Positions 38,683-48,198 are shown, counted from the stretch's first letter. The stretch: 64,000 nt of DNA from Pseudomonas sp. stari2 (GCF_040760005.1 NZ_CP099760.1:6246574-6310573); one strand, 5' to 3'. Program-made: numbers and translations. Notes: generated by a model not told the origin, from the sequence alone.

Positions 38683-39930
38683 ATGGACGCTTTTAACTAC
38701 CGTGGCGGGGAGCTGTTCGGGGAAGGTGTGGCGCTGTCCGCCATCGCCGACCGCTTCGGCACACCGACCTACGTCTACTCCCGCGCCCACATCGAGGCCC
38801 AGTATCTGGCCTATGCCGATGCACTGGCCGGCATGCCGCACCTGGTCTGCTTCGCGGTGAAGGCCAACTCCAACCTCGGTGTACTGAGTGTCCTGGCCCG
38901 TATCGGCGCCGGTTTCGACATTGTTTCCCGTGGCGAGCTGGAACGCGTCCTGGCCGCCGGCGGCAGCCCTGACAAGATCGTGTTCTCCGGCGTCGGCAAG
39001 ACCCGTGACGACATGCGTCGCGCGCTGGAAGTCGGCGTGCATTGCTTCAACGTCGAATCCACCGACGAGCTGGAGCGCCTGCAAGTAGTCGCCGCCGAAC
39101 TGGGCGTTCGTGCACCGATCTCCCTGCGTGTGAACCCGGACGTCGACGCCGGCACCCACCCTTACATTTCCACCGGTCTCAAAGAGAACAAGTTCGGCAT
39201 CGCCATCGCCGACGCCGAAGATGTGTACGTGCGCGCCGCGCACCTGCCGAACCTGGAAGTGATTGGCGTCGACTGCCATATCGGCTCGCAACTGACCACC
39301 CTGCCACCGTTCCTCGACGCCCTCGATCGCCTGCTCGATCTGGTGGATCGTCTGGGCGATTGCGGCATCCACTTGCGCCACATCGACCTCGGTGGTGGCC
39401 TGGGTGTGCGTTACCGCGATGAAGAGCCGCCATTGGCAGCCGACTACATCAAGGCCGTGCGCGAGCGTCTCGACGGTCGTGATCTGGCACTGGTGTTCGA
39501 ACCGGGCCGCTTCATCGTCGCCAACGCCGGCGTGCTGCTGACCCAGGTCGAATACCTCAAGCACACCGAGCACAAAGACTTCGCCATCGTCGATGCCGCC
39601 ATGAACGACCTGATTCGCCCGGCCCTGTACCAGGCGTGGATGGACGTGACCGCGGTCAAACCGCGCGACACCGCCGCACGCAAGTACGACGTAGTGGGCC
39701 CGATCTGCGAGACCGGCGATTTCCTCGCCAAAGATCGCGAACTGGCGCTGGAAGAAGGCGACCTGCTGGCCGTGCATTCGGCCGGTGCCTACGGTTTTGT
39801 GATGAGCTCCAACTACAACACTCGCGGCCGTGCCGCCGAAGTGCTGGTAGATGGCGATCAGGCTTTTGAAGTGCGTCGCCGCGAGACCGTGGCCGAGCTG
39901 TTTGCCGGCGAAAGCCTGCTGCCGGAGTAA
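38683..39930 (+). CDS. lysA: Diaminopimelate decarboxylase
   Basis: 415-aa PLP enzyme that makes L-lysine from meso-diaminopimelate. Lys60 in CFAVKANSN binds [15 protein letters not shown] is the phosphate loop, [21 protein letters not shown] the conserved arginine region, and [16 protein letters not shown] holds the catalytic Cys. Lies between lptM and dapF, whose product makes its substrate isomer. Confidence 0.95.
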   Translation: MDAFNYRGGELFGEGVALSAIADRFGTPTYVYSRAHIEAQYLAYADALAGMPHLVCFAVKANSNLGVLSVLARIGAGFDIVSRGELERVLAAGGSPDKIVFSGVGKTRDDMRRALEVGVHCFNVESTDELERLQVVAAELGVRAPISLRVNPDVDAGTHPYISTGLKENKFGIAIADAEDVYVRAAHLPNLEVIGVDCHIGSQLTTLPPFLDALDRLLDLVDRLGDCGIHLRHIDLGGGLGVRYRDEEPPLAADYIKAVRERLDGRDLALVFEPGRFIVANAGVLLTQVEYLKHTEHKDFAIVDAAMNDLIRPALYQAWMDVTAVKPRDTAARKYDVVGPICETGDFLAKDRELALEEGDLLAVHSAGAYGFVMSSNYNTRGRAAEVLVDGDQAFEVRRRETVAELFAGESLLPE

Positions 39931-39934
39931 CCCC

Positions 39935-40765
39935 ATGCTGCTGCGTTTTACCAAGATGCACGGCCTGGGCAACGACTTCATGGTCCTCGACCTGGTCAGC
40001 CAGCACGCGCACATTCAGCCCAAGCACGCAAAAATGTGGGGCGACCGGCACACCGGCATCGGTTTCGACCAGTTGCTGCTCGTCGAGGCACCGAGCAACC
40101 CGGACGTGGATTTCCGTTACCGGATCTTCAATTCCGACGGCTCCGAAGTGGAGCAGTGCGGCAACGGTGCGCGCTGCTTCGCTCGCTTCGTGCTCGACAA
40201 GCGCCTGACCGCCAAACGGAAGATCCGCGTCGAGACCAAGGGCGGCATCATCGAGCTGGACGTACGTAACGACGGCCAGATCGGCGTGAACATGGGCGCA
40301 CCGCGTCAGGTGCCGGCGGACATTCCGTTCCAGGCGACCGAGCAGGCCTTGAGCTATCAGGTCGATGTCGACGGTACGCCGGTCGAGCTGGCAGCGGTGT
40401 CGATGGGCAACCCACACGCAGTGCTGCGCGTACAGGACATCAACACCGCACCGGTGCATGAGCTGGGGCCGAAGATCGAACACCATCCGCGCTTTCCGGC
40501 GCGGGTCAATGTCGGTTTTCTCCAGGTCATCGACCGTAATCGCGCACAACTGCGCGTCTGGGAACGCGGCGCCGGGGAAACCCAGGCCTGCGGCACCGGC
40601 GCCTGCGCTGCTGCCGTAGCTGCGATCAGCCAGGGGTGGATGGATTCGCCACTGTTGATCGACCTGCCGGGCGGGCGCCTGTCCATCGAATGGGCAGGTC
40701 CTGGCCAACCGGTGCTGATGACCGGTCCGGCAGTGCGTGTATACGAAGGACAAGTCCGTCTTTGA
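39935..40765 (+). CDS. dapF: Diaminopimelate epimerase
   Basis: 276-aa enzyme that converts LL- to meso-diaminopimelate for lysine and peptidoglycan. The two catalytic cysteines are visible: Cys75 in [12 protein letters not shown] and Cys219 in [12 protein letters not shown]. Start [15 protein letters not shown] lies 4 bp after the lysA stop. Operon continues with DUF484, xerC and a HAD gene, the same order as in E. coli (dapF-yigA-xerC-yigB). Confidence 0.95.
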   Translation: MLLRFTKMHGLGNDFMVLDLVSQHAHIQPKHAKMWGDRHTGIGFDQLLLVEAPSNPDVDFRYRIFNSDGSEVEQCGNGARCFARFVLDKRLTAKRKIRVETKGGIIELDVRNDGQIGVNMGAPRQVPADIPFQATEQALSYQVDVDGTPVELAAVSMGNPHAVLRVQDINTAPVHELGPKIEHHPRFPARVNVGFLQVIDRNRAQLRVWERGAGETQACGTGACAAAVAAISQGWMDSPLLIDLPGGRLSIEWAGPGQPVLMTGPAVRVYEGQVRL

Positions 40766-40778
40766 GTGAGCAGAAGCC

Positions 40779-41504
40779 ATGACCGATAAGCCTCAGGTAC
40801 CCGCCCGACAGTCCGGTGAAACAGCGTCCGAGAGCCTGGAGGCGGCAGCGGTTGCCGCGTACCTGGAGGCTCATCCGGACTTCTTCGTCGAACATGAAGA
40901 ACTGCTGCCGTCCCTGCGCATCCCCCATCGTCGCGGCGACACCGTGTCGCTGGTCGAGCGCCAGATGTCCATTCTGCGCGACCGCAACATCGAGATGCGT
41001 CACCGCCTCTCGCACTTGATGGACGTGGCCCGGGACAACGATCGCCTGTTCGACAAGACCCGCCGCCTGATCCTCGCCCTGATGGACGCCGCCACTCTGG
41101 AAGACGTGGTGATCAGCGTCGAAGACAGTCTGCGTCAGGACTTTCAGGTGCCCTTCGTCAGCCTGATCCTGCTTGGCGACAACCCCGCACCGGTCGGCCG
41201 CTGGGTCACTCACGCCGACGCGCAGACCGCCATCGGTGGCCTGCTCACCGAAGGTAAGAGCGTCAGCGGCAGCCTGCGCGAACACGAGCTGGACTTCCTG
41301 TTCGGCGAGGAGCAGCGCCAACAGATCGGCTCCACCGCCGTGGTCGCTGTCAGCCACCAGGGCATCCACGGGATTCTGGCCATCGCCAGCCGTGATCCGC
41401 AGCATTACAAGAGTTCGGTCGGCACGTTGTTCCTCAGCTACATCGCCGAAGTCATGGGCCGCGTGCTGCCACGGGTCAACAGCTCCCTGCGCTCGGTACG
41501 CTGA
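40779..41504 (+). CDS. DUF484 family protein (YigA-like)
   Basis: 241-aa GAF-like cytoplasmic protein. The N-terminal helix region [49 protein letters not shown] is the DUF484 signature, followed by a coiled coil and a GAF-type domain. It is between dapF and xerC, two bases from the xerC start. Function not known; conserved context suggests a link with xerC or cell division. Confidence 0.88.
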   Translation: MTDKPQVPARQSGETASESLEAAAVAAYLEAHPDFFVEHEELLPSLRIPHRRGDTVSLVERQMSILRDRNIEMRHRLSHLMDVARDNDRLFDKTRRLILALMDAATLEDVVISVEDSLRQDFQVPFVSLILLGDNPAPVGRWVTHADAQTAIGGLLTEGKSVSGSLREHELDFLFGEEQRQQIGSTAVVAVSHQGIHGILAIASRDPQHYKSSVGTLFLSYIAEVMGRVLPRVNSSLRSVR

Positions 41505-41506
41505 AC

Positions 41507-42406
41507 ATGGAACGACAACTGGACGCTTACTGCGAACACCTGCGCAGTGAGCGACAGGTGTCGCCGCACACATTGTCGGCCTACCGGCGCGACCTCGATA
41601 AAGTGCTCGGCTGGTGCGTTAAACAGAACATCGGCAGCTGGCAGGCGTTGGACATCCAGCGCCTGCGCAGCCTGATCGCCCGCTTGCACGCCCAGGGCCA
41701 GTCCTCGCGCAGCCTGGCGCGTTTGCTCTCGGCTGTGCGCGGGCTCTATCACTATCTGAATCGCGAAGGCCTCTGCGATCACGACCCGGCGACCGGTCTG
41801 GCGCCGCCAAAAGGCGAACGCCGGCTGCCGAAAACCCTTGATACCGACCGAGCGTTGCAATTGCTTGAAGGCGCAGTCGAGGACGACTTTCTGGCCCGAC
41901 GCGATCAGGCGATTCTGGAACTGTTCTATTCCTCGGGCCTGCGCCTGTCGGAGCTGACCGGGCTCAATCTCGATCAACTCGACCTCGCCGACGGCATGGT
42001 TCAGGTGCTCGGCAAGGGCAGCAAGACGCGTCTGTTGCCCGTCGGCAAAAAGGCCCGGGAAGCGCTGGAGCAATGGTTGCCGTTGCGAGCGCTGACCAAC
42101 CCGGCGGACGATGCCGTGTTCGTCAGCCAGCAAGGCCGACGCCTGGGCCCGCGAGCGATCCAGGTGCGGGTCAAACTGGCCGGCGAGCGCGAGCTGGGGC
42201 AGAACCTGCATCCGCACATGCTGCGGCACTCCTTCGCCAGCCATTTGCTGGAGTCCTCCCAGGACCTGCGCGCGGTGCAGGAACTGCTCGGCCACTCGGA
42301 CATCAAGACCACCCAGATCTATACCCACCTGGACTTCCAGCACCTGGCGGCGGTCTACGACAGCGCCCATCCACGGGCCAAACGCATGAAAGGCGACGAT
42401 TCATGA
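41507..42406 (+). CDS. xerC: Site-specific tyrosine recombinase XerC
   Basis: 299-aa recombinase that acts with XerD at dif to resolve chromosome dimers. The full catalytic set is present: Arg146 (GLRLSEL), Lys170 (GKGSKTR), His237 and Arg240 (HPHMLRHSF), His263 (LGHSDIKTT) and Tyr272 (IYTH). N-terminal SAM-like DNA-binding domain [30 protein letters not shown]. Overlaps the next gene by 4 nt. Confidence 0.95.
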   Translation: MERQLDAYCEHLRSERQVSPHTLSAYRRDLDKVLGWCVKQNIGSWQALDIQRLRSLIARLHAQGQSSRSLARLLSAVRGLYHYLNREGLCDHDPATGLAPPKGERRLPKTLDTDRALQLLEGAVEDDFLARRDQAILELFYSSGLRLSELTGLNLDQLDLADGMVQVLGKGSKTRLLPVGKKAREALEQWLPLRALTNPADDAVFVSQQGRRLGPRAIQVRVKLAGERELGQNLHPHMLRHSFASHLLESSQDLRAVQELLGHSDIKTTQIYTHLDFQHLAAVYDSAHPRAKRMKGDDS

Positions 42407-43107
42407 GCATCCAGTTGATCACCTTCGACCTCGACGACACCCTGTGGGATACCGCCCCGGTGATCGTCAGCGCCGAAGCGACTTTGCGCCAATGGCTGAG
42501 CGAACATGCGCCGAATCTGGGCGCGGTGCCGGTGGAGCATCTGTGGTCGATCCGCGAGCGGGTGCTGGCCAGCGAGCCGGGGCTCAAGCACCGCATCAGT
42601 GCGTTGCGTCGGCGGGTGCTGTTCCACGCCCTGGAAGAAGCCGGTTATGCCCACGGCGAAGCGTCGGATCTGGCGGACAAGAGTTTTGAAGTGTTTCTGC
42701 ATGCCCGGCATCAGATCGAGGTGTTCCCGGAAGTCGAGCCGATCCTGGAAACCCTGGCCAAACACTACGCCCTCGGCGTGGTCACCAACGGCAACGCCGA
42801 TGTACGTCGTCTCGGGCTGGCGGATTACTTCAAATTCGCGCTGTGTGCCGAAGACATCGGCATCGCCAAACCGGATGCGCGCCTGTTCCATGAAGCCCTG
42901 CAGCGCGGTGGCGTGAGCGCCGAAGCCGCAGTGCATATTGGCGATCATCCGGGGGACGACATCGCCGGGGCGCAGCAGGCAGGCTTGCGCGCGATCTGGT
43001 TCAACCCGGCGGGCAAGGTCTGGGAAGCGGAGCGCTTGCCGGATGCCGAGATTCGCAGCCTGATCGATCTGCCTGCGGTGCTCGCCCGCTGGAACAGCCT
43101 CGGCTAG
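42403..43107 (+). CDS. HAD-family phosphatase (YigB-like)
   Basis: 234-aa HAD subfamily IA hydrolase. Motif [11 protein letters not shown] (Asp nucleophile), motif II VTNGN, motif III Lys in [10 protein letters not shown] and motif [19 protein letters not shown]. By position after xerC it corresponds to E. coli YigB, which dephosphorylates the riboflavin intermediate 5-amino-6-ribitylaminouracil phosphate and FMN. Substrate here is inferred. Followed by a terminator. Confidence 0.9.
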   Translation: MSIQLITFDLDDTLWDTAPVIVSAEATLRQWLSEHAPNLGAVPVEHLWSIRERVLASEPGLKHRISALRRRVLFHALEEAGYAHGEASDLADKSFEVFLHARHQIEVFPEVEPILETLAKHYALGVVTNGNADVRRLGLADYFKFALCAEDIGIAKPDARLFHEALQRGGVSAEAAVHIGDHPGDDIAGAQQAGLRAIWFNPAGKVWEAERLPDAEIRSLIDLPAVLARWNSLG

Positions 43108-43122
43108 ATTTCTTTCGCCCAT

Positions 43123-43153
43123 GAAAAAGCCCGCAGCGACGGCGGGCTTTTTC
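43123..43153. terminator. Rho-independent terminator after the xerC operon
   Basis: GAAAAAGCCCGC / GCGGGCTTTTTC hairpin of 12 bp, 7-nt loop, between the HAD gene stop (43107) and the convergent sutA stop (43173); works in either direction. Confidence 0.88.
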
Positions 43154-43172
43154 AGCAAGCAAGCGGCACGCC

Positions 43173-43499
43173 TCAGATAGGGCGGCTGCCGTACTTGTTG
43201 TCCGGCTTCTTGGGCGGATCGGCGACCACGTTAGCCTCCACTTCCTGCACCTTGCCACCGCGCGCAAGGAACTCTTCCATGGCCTTGGCCAGGGCATCAC
43301 GCTCCTTGTTCTTGGCTTCGATGCTCGGCAACTCGTCGACCGACACCGCAGCCTTGGCCTTGCCTTTGGCAGCCGGGGCCGGCGTATCGTCACCGCCATC
43401 GTCTTCAGCAACGTCTTCCGCTGCTGCTTCCAGACCGTCTTCGGCCTCGTCTTCGTCGCCTACTTCGAGGTCGTCGTTTTCCAGATCATCGTCGCTCAT
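43173..43499 (-). CDS. sutA: SutA, RNA polymerase-binding transcriptional regulator
   Basis: 108-aa acidic protein. N-terminal half is a disordered Asp/Glu-rich tail (MSDDDLENDDLEVGDEDEAEDG..), then a helix (LPSIEAKNKERDALAKAMEEFLARGG), and a conserved C-terminus VVADPPKKPDNKYGSRPI. This is the arrangement of P. aeruginosa SutA, which binds RNA polymerase during slow growth and changes initiation at ribosomal and other genes. Assignment from recognised sequence pattern and position near the xerC operon. Confidence 0.85.
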   Translation of the reverse strand: MSDDDLENDDLEVGDEDEAEDGLEAAAEDVAEDDGGDDTPAPAAKGKAKAAVSVDELPSIEAKNKERDALAKAMEEFLARGGKVQEVEANVVADPPKKPDNKYGSRPI

Positions 43500-43601
43500 G
43501 TTCTACCTCATGACTTGCGAAAAGCAGATTAGTTATAGACCAGCTTTGGCGACTGTCGAAAGCCGCCGTAAAAAAATCGGTAACCATTGGTGACCAACGG
43601 T

Positions 43602-44027
43602 TTATGCCTCTTCACCGTGCAAGGTGGCGAGGACTTTACGGGCACCGCCATGATCGCGATGCTCGCCCAGATAAACGCCTTGCCAGGTACCCAGTGCCAA
43701 CCGACCCGCCGAAACCGGCAAGCTGATCTGACAGCCCAGCACGCTGGCCTTGAAGTGCGCCGGGAGGTCGTCCAGGCCTTCGTCGTTATGCTCATAGCCG
43801 TCTGTTCCTTGTGGGATCAGACGATTGAAAAATCGTTCGAAGTCGCGACGTACCGCCGGATCGGCGTTCTCGTTGATAGTCAACGACGCCGAGGTATGCT
43901 GCAGCCACAAATGCAACAGACCGACCCGGCATGCCTTGAGTTCAGGCAGTCCGGCAAGCAACTCTTCCGTCACCAGATGAAAGCCCCGGGGCCGTGCCCG
44001 CAGGGTTATCAGAGTCTGTTGCCACAT
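43602..44027 (-). CDS. YjbQ family protein (UPF0047)
   Basis: 141-aa small protein of the YjbQ family; some members show secondary thiamine-phosphate synthase activity. Family signature GLLHLWLQHTSASLTINENADPAVRRDFERF with the conserved His-Thr-Ser, and GTWQGVYLGEHRDHGGARKVLATLHGE at the C-terminus. The start MWQQTLITLRARPRGFH is the family start; nine extra residues upstream are unlikely. Confidence 0.9.
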   Translation of the reverse strand: MWQQTLITLRARPRGFHLVTEELLAGLPELKACRVGLLHLWLQHTSASLTINENADPAVRRDFERFFNRLIPQGTDGYEHNDEGLDDLPAHFKASVLGCQISLPVSAGRLALGTWQGVYLGEHRDHGGARKVLATLHGEEA

Positions 44028-44198
44028 ACAGTTCTCCGCACGTTCGGGGCGCATTCTAGCGCGCTCTGAAAAAAAACAAAGGCCCTAATATTCCTTCAAT
44101 GATGTAAGCCATTGGCCGTAGAAAAACACCCGTCGTAAACACGACCAAAGCAGTACGAAAAATCCTTTCAGCCATCTCAAGGATGACAAATTCCGGAC

Positions 44199-44230
44199 AA
44201 AAAAATGCCCGGCGAACCGGGCAAGTTTTT
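44199..44230 (-). terminator. Rho-independent terminator of glnK-amtB
   Basis: On the minus strand TTGCCCGG-TTCG-CCGGGCA followed by seven T; the TTCG tetraloop makes the hairpin very stable. Lies 12 bp after the amtB stop. Confidence 0.92.
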
Positions 44231-44241
44231 GAGGCGCGTAC

Positions 44242-45579
44242 TTACAGGTTGTAGCCGCGCTCGTTGTGTTGTGCCAGGTCCAGGCCCACCGATTCTTCTT
44301 CCTCGGTAGCGCGCAGCCCCATCACGGCATCCAGCACCTTGAGGATGATGAAGGTGACGATTGCGGTGTAGATCACAGTGAAGCCGACGCCTTTGCACTG
44401 AATCCACACTTGGGAAGCAATGTCGGTGACGGTGCCGAAACCACCCAGCGCCGGAGCAGCGAACACACCGGTAAGGATTGCGCCGAGGATACCGCCGATA
44501 CCGTGCACACCGAAGGCGTCCAGGGAGTCGTCATAGCCGAGTTTGCGTTTCAGGCTGGTGGCGCAGAAGAAGCACACCACACCAGCGGCCAGGCCAATGA
44601 TCAGCGAACCCATAGGGCCCACGGTGCCAGCCGCCGGAGTGATTGCCACCAGACCGGCAACCACGCCCGACGCGATACCCAGTGCGCTCGGTTTGCCGTG
44701 GGTGATCCACTCGGCGAACATCCAGCCCAGTGCAGCAGCAGCGGTTGCGATCTGGGTGACCAGCATCGCCATGCCGGCGGTGCCGTTGGCGGCTGCGGCG
44801 GAACCGGCGTTGAAGCCGAACCAGCCTACCCACAACATGGCGGCGCCCATCAGGGTGTAACCGAGGTTGTGTGGCGCCATCGGGGTGGTCGGGAAACCTT
44901 TGCGCTTGCCCAGCACCAGGCACGCCACCAGACCGGCGATACCGGCGTTGATGTGCACCACGGTGCCGCCCGCGAAGTCGAGCACGCCCCAGTCACCCAG
45001 CAGCGACCCCGGACCGCTCCACACCATGTGCGCAATCGGCGCATACACCACGGTGAACCATATGCCCATGAACACCAGCATCGCGGAGAACTTCATACGC
45101 TCGGCGAAGGCACCGACGATCAGCGCCGGGGTGATGATGGCGAATGTCATCTGGTAAGTGACGAACACGGCTTCAGGGAACAGCGCCGCCGGGCCAGTAA
45201 TGCTGGCAGGCGTGATGCCCGCGAGGAAGGCCTTGCCGAAGCCGCCGACGAAGGAGTTGAAGTTGACGACGTTGGCTTCCATCCCGGTGGTGTCGAACGC
45301 CATGCTGTAGCCATAAAGGAACCACAGGATGGTGACCAGGCCGGTAATGGCGAAGCACTGCATCATCACGGAAAGAATGTTTTTCGACCGAACCATGCCG
45401 CCGTAGAACAGCGCGAGGCCGGGAATGGTCATGAACAGCACGAGGGCCGTCGAGGTCAGCATCCAGGCGGTATCGCCGGAATTGAGGACTGGAGGCGCCA
45501 CCGGATCTGCCGCCAAAGCCAGGCCGGGCATTACGATGGACAACAGGGCGCCTAGCCCTGCGAATTTACGCAGAGTCAT
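44242..45579 (-). CDS. amtB: Ammonium transporter AmtB
   Basis: 445-aa inner-membrane ammonium channel. Signal sequence MTLRKFAGLGALLSIVMPGLALA, then 11 predicted helices with TAWMLTSTALVLFMTIPGLALFYGGMVR, DFAGGTVVHINAGIAGLVACLVLG (Amt signature with the first pore His) and DDSLDAFGVHGIGGILGAILTGVFA (second pore His). The conserved C-terminal tail (ESVGLDLAQHNERGYNL) binds GlnK. Cotranscribed with glnK 37 bp upstream. Confidence 0.95.
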   Translation of the reverse strand: MTLRKFAGLGALLSIVMPGLALAADPVAPPVLNSGDTAWMLTSTALVLFMTIPGLALFYGGMVRSKNILSVMMQCFAITGLVTILWFLYGYSMAFDTTGMEANVVNFNSFVGGFGKAFLAGITPASITGPAALFPEAVFVTYQMTFAIITPALIVGAFAERMKFSAMLVFMGIWFTVVYAPIAHMVWSGPGSLLGDWGVLDFAGGTVVHINAGIAGLVACLVLGKRKGFPTTPMAPHNLGYTLMGAAMLWVGWFGFNAGSAAAANGTAGMAMLVTQIATAAAALGWMFAEWITHGKPSALGIASGVVAGLVAITPAAGTVGPMGSLIIGLAAGVVCFFCATSLKRKLGYDDSLDAFGVHGIGGILGAILTGVFAAPALGGFGTVTDIASQVWIQCKGVGFTVIYTAIVTFIILKVLDAVMGLRATEEEESVGLDLAQHNERGYNL

Positions 45580-45616
45580 ATTGTTTTCTCCTGGGGCGTT
45601 GGGTTTGTGGCGGCGT

Positions 45617-46195
<579 letters not shown>

Positions 46196-46249
46196 TCAAT
46201 CCCTTGGCCGTGGCCGTCGATGCCATCACCGAAATGGCACACGGGATAC

Positions 46250-46264
46250 GCACAACAACGGTGC
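46250..46264. promoter_or_regulatory. NtrC-like activator site upstream of glnK
   Basis: GCAC-N7-GTGC palindrome, the core of the NtrC consensus (TGCACC-N5-GGTGCA). It lies about 75 bp upstream of the -24 element, a normal enhancer distance. The 413-bp glnK-ubiK gap (45956-46368) otherwise shows no gene. Confidence 0.55.
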
Positions 46265-46368
46265 GCAGCCGTTCGTCCTTTTGCGCGAAAAGCGTGCATC
46301 CCGGCCCGCGCGAATGACTATAGACACTGCGTGATACACTGCCGGCCATTGTTTCCAGGACATATCCC

Positions 46369-46629
46369 ATGCTCGCGCCCAAAGACTTCCTCGACGCCCT
46401 GAGCGGCACCGCTTCCCGCCTGTTCAGCGGCGACACGCCATTGCCAAAAGCCGAAATCGAAAGCCAGTTCAAAATGCTGCTGCAAAGTGCCTTCAGCAAA
46501 CTGGACCTGGTGAGCCGGGAAGAATTCGATAGTCAGATGGTGGTGCTGGCGCGCACTCGCGCCCGGCTTGAGAGTCTTGAAGCGAAGGTGGCTGAGCTGG
46601 AAGCGAAGCTGACGCCGTCGGCCGAATAA
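46369..46629 (+). CDS. ubiK: Ubiquinone biosynthesis accessory factor UbiK (BMFP family)
   Basis: 86-aa protein with an N-terminal amphipathic helical part and a C-terminal coiled coil (MVVLARTRARLESLEAKVAELEAKL). UbiK (YqiC/BMFP) works with UbiJ in the ubiquinone biosynthesis complex. Start MLAPKDFLDALSGTASRLFSG. In P. aeruginosa the homologue also lies next to glnK. Confidence 0.9.
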   Translation: MLAPKDFLDALSGTASRLFSGDTPLPKAEIESQFKMLLQSAFSKLDLVSREEFDSQMVVLARTRARLESLEAKVAELEAKLTPSAE

Positions 46630-46657
46630 CACCTCGTTTCTTTATGAACGCGGCCCC

Positions 46658-46712
46658 TTGTGGGAGCGGGCTTGCCCGCGAATGAAGGTCGGAACGACCT
46701 TCCCGCCATTCA
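46658..46712. repeat. REP-like compound palindrome
   Basis: TGTGGGAGCGGGCTTGCCCGCG (core GCGGGC-TT-GCCCGC at 46666-46679), followed directly by an outer AATG/CATT pair enclosing AAGGTCG-GAA-CGACCTT (46685-46701). The GGGAGCGGGCTTGCCCGCGAA pattern is a widespread REP-type element in Pseudomonas. It marks the left border of the accessory segment before comM. Confidence 0.75.
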
Positions 46713-46801
46713 GGATTCGCTATCGACTCTCGGCAGAATCCTACAGATTGCAATCCCGCCGTCCGATTGCGTCATGAAGCCCTGATTCCTAAGCTCACCC
46801 A

Positions 46802-47032
46802 ATGCTGAATGTTCAGCACTGGGTTTGGCGACCCGGAAAGCTTAAGGCGCACGACAACCCTGATGGCGGCTATGTTTACCGCCACATCGAGTCATGGCGG
46901 TTGTGCGTGGGAGACCTTCGGGTCTGCCGGGTTCCTTTTGCTCCGGTTCGCCAACCCGCGTACGACTGCCACCCAATTGTTTGGCGACAATTGAGGGCAG
47001 CCCTAAAGCAAAAGGAGCTGTTCAATGAATAA
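46802..47032 (+). CDS. Small overlapping frame, possible Icd-like leader protein (doubtful)
   Basis: A 76-codon frame (MLNVQHWVWRPGKLKAHDNPDGGYVYRHIES..) runs through the folded RNA element and ends in a TAA that overlaps the start of the antirepressor gene. This is the same layout as icd overlapping ant1 in phage P1. A second frame (46809-46994, MFSTGFGDPESLRRTTTLMAAMFTATSSHGG..) is of the kind annotated as Ash-family protein in Pseudomonas. Neither has a clear ribosome binding site; RNA structure explains the conservation better than coding does. Confidence 0.25.
   Translation: MLNVQHWVWRPGKLKAHDNPDGGYVYRHIESWRLCVGDLRVCRVPFAPVRQPAYDCHPIVWRQLRAALKQKELFNE
46821..46957 (+). ncRNA. Structured RNA element resembling phage C4 antisense RNA
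   Basis: The ends can pair (GGGTTTGGCGACCCGG with CCGGTTCGCCAACCC, one bulge and one mismatch). Inside are ATGGCGG/CCGCCACAT and CGACAACC/GGTTGT pairings and a very stable AGACC-TTCG-GGTCT tetraloop hairpin (46912-46925). Its segment TCCTTTTGCT (46933-46942) is perfectly complementary to the Shine-Dalgarno region of the downstream antirepressor gene (47007-47016). This matches the design of C4 RNA of phages P1/P7, which blocks synthesis of the antirepressor Ant. Class assignment is from memory of the family and the visible pairing; no covariance search was run. Confidence 0.6.
47007..47016 (+). promoter_or_regulatory. Shine-Dalgarno of the antirepressor, antisense target
   Basis: AGCAAAAGGA contains the AAGGAG ribosome binding site 8 nt before the ATG at 47025 and is a 10/10 complement of 46933-46942 in the upstream RNA element. 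A hairpin CAATTGT-TTGGCG-ACAATTG lies just upstream (46974-46993). Confidence 0.55.
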
Positions 47033-47552
47033 CGAAGATACGTACCTCACTCCTCAGGTTTTCACCCGCCACAAACTCCCCCTCCACGCCCTCCTCATCC
47101 AGAACCAACCCTGGTTCTCTGCCCGTGATCTGGGCCGCCTGCTGCATATTTATCTCAACGAACGCATGCTGCGAAAGCTCGACCCGGACCAATACCAAAC
47201 TCGCAAAACCCTGATCCACAACCAGATCGAAGATACCCTCCTGATCAGCGAATCCGGCATCTACGCCCTCCTCGTCTATCACTACTGCCCCGAATACCGA
47301 GCGCTACGCGAATGGCTCACCCATCAGGTCATCCCCACCCTGCGCGATGCCCAGCACCCCACCACAAGCGAACGCCCACAGCTAAGCCTGTTGAATTGGC
47401 CCGAGATGTCGTTGAGTTTGCTGCACTGGAATAACCAGCCGTGGATTCGGTTGCAGGATGTGCCGCAGATGCTGGTAGAACGGGAAAAGCGAAAACACCC
47501 AGTGCCGGCCACTTGGTGGAAAAGGGCTTCGCGGATGCTGCAATCGCTATAG
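47025..47552 (+). CDS. BRO-N domain protein, phage antirepressor-like
   Basis: 175-aa protein. Residues about 10-110 fit the Bro-N fold: PWFSARDLGRLLHIYLNERMLRKLD, then LISESGIYALLVYHYCPEYRALREWLTHQVIPTLRDA (the ESGlY..WvthevlPtiR hallmark). The C-terminal 60 residues show a second, degenerate copy of the WFxxxDV pattern (QPWIRLQDVPQMLVERE). Such proteins act as antirepressors in phages. No other phage genes flank it, so it is a remnant or an independent module. Translation is probably controlled by the C4-like RNA upstream. Its end overlaps the convergent HigA gene by 6 bp. Confidence 0.82.
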   Translation: MNNEDTYLTPQVFTRHKLPLHALLIQNQPWFSARDLGRLLHIYLNERMLRKLDPDQYQTRKTLIHNQIEDTLLISESGIYALLVYHYCPEYRALREWLTHQVIPTLRDAQHPTTSERPQLSLLNWPEMSLSLLHWNNQPWIRLQDVPQMLVEREKRKHPVPATWWKRASRMLQSL

Positions 47553-47816
47553 GCCCGCATGCCGGAGCTGGGCCCTGCGTAAATCGTAAGTCGACTGAAG
47601 ATTCATCCAGAACTCAGGCGTGGTGTTGAGGTGGATTGCCAGCCTGATTGCCAGATCGGCGCAGATCCTGAGCTGGCATTTCACAAGCTTCTCGATCTCG
47701 GTTTCAGGCCAGTTCGTGGGCATGGCCAAGTCCATGACAGTCATGCCCAACGGCTCCATGAATTCCTTACTCAGAACTTCGCCGGGATGAATCGGGCGCA
47801 TACCATTGCGGTTCAT
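47547..47816 (-). CDS. HigA-family antitoxin-like protein, without a HigB partner
   Basis: 89-aa XRE-type helix-turn-helix protein with the HigA/VapI pattern: RPIHPGEVLSKEFMEPLGMTVMDLAM at the start and RLAIHLNTTPEFWMNLQSTYDLRRAQ at the end. In HigBA modules the toxin gene precedes the antitoxin; here the 100-200 bp upstream (47817-48018) hold no HigB-like frame. The middle (PTNWPETEIEKLVKCQLRICADLA) departs from the usual DNA-recognition helix, which may mean decay or a changed role. Confidence 0.78.
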   Translation of the reverse strand: MNRNGMRPIHPGEVLSKEFMEPLGMTVMDLAMPTNWPETEIEKLVKCQLRICADLAIRLAIHLNTTPEFWMNLQSTYDLRRAQLRHAGL

Positions 47817-48018
47817 TTGTCGCCTCCAGAGGCTGCATTGAGCGGCCAAACTGGAGCACCCGACTTTGCAATACAAGACCGTTGAGTCCCTTTCGCTGGC
47901 GTCCTACAACTATTAGGGCATGCCCCTACAAAAATCAGCGTCCCCGCCTGGTTATGCCGTCCTTACACCCCTCATTACATTGGCAAACGAAAATGTACCC
48001 GTCAGGATGGAGGTCTCT

Positions 48019-48189
48019 GTGAAAGATAAAAAGAGGAAGACAAAGCTACTTCTGATTGTTGAATTACACCTCCAAGCACTCCGACTGGCTGGAAATATGT
48101 CAGCCAATCAACGGAGGCTTATTGAAGTCGCCGTTACGTGCGGGCCTGAGCTTGAGCCAAGCGGCCTGTTGTCGGGCAGAAAATCCTGA
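48019..48189 (+). CDS. Small basic protein, paralogue A (56 aa)
   Basis: A GTG start 5 nt after GGAGG gives a 56-residue protein: Lys-rich N-terminus (MKDKKRKTKLLL), then SANQRRLIEVAVTCGPELEPSGLLSG. It aligns without gaps to the 56-residue product of 48981-49151, sharing SAxQR, VA, G.ELEP.G.L.G. Its own terminator follows at once. An ATG four codons upstream (48007) is possible but is inside the ribosome binding site. No known family; function unknown. Confidence 0.65.
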   Translation: MKDKKRKTKLLLIVELHLQALRLAGNMSANQRRLIEVAVTCGPELEPSGLLSGRKS

Positions 48190-48198
48190 ATCAAAAAA

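Noticed and set aside
47817..48018. Missing HigB toxin in the gap upstream of the HigA-like gene
   Set aside because: Frames there are too short and show no HigB/RelE-like pattern.
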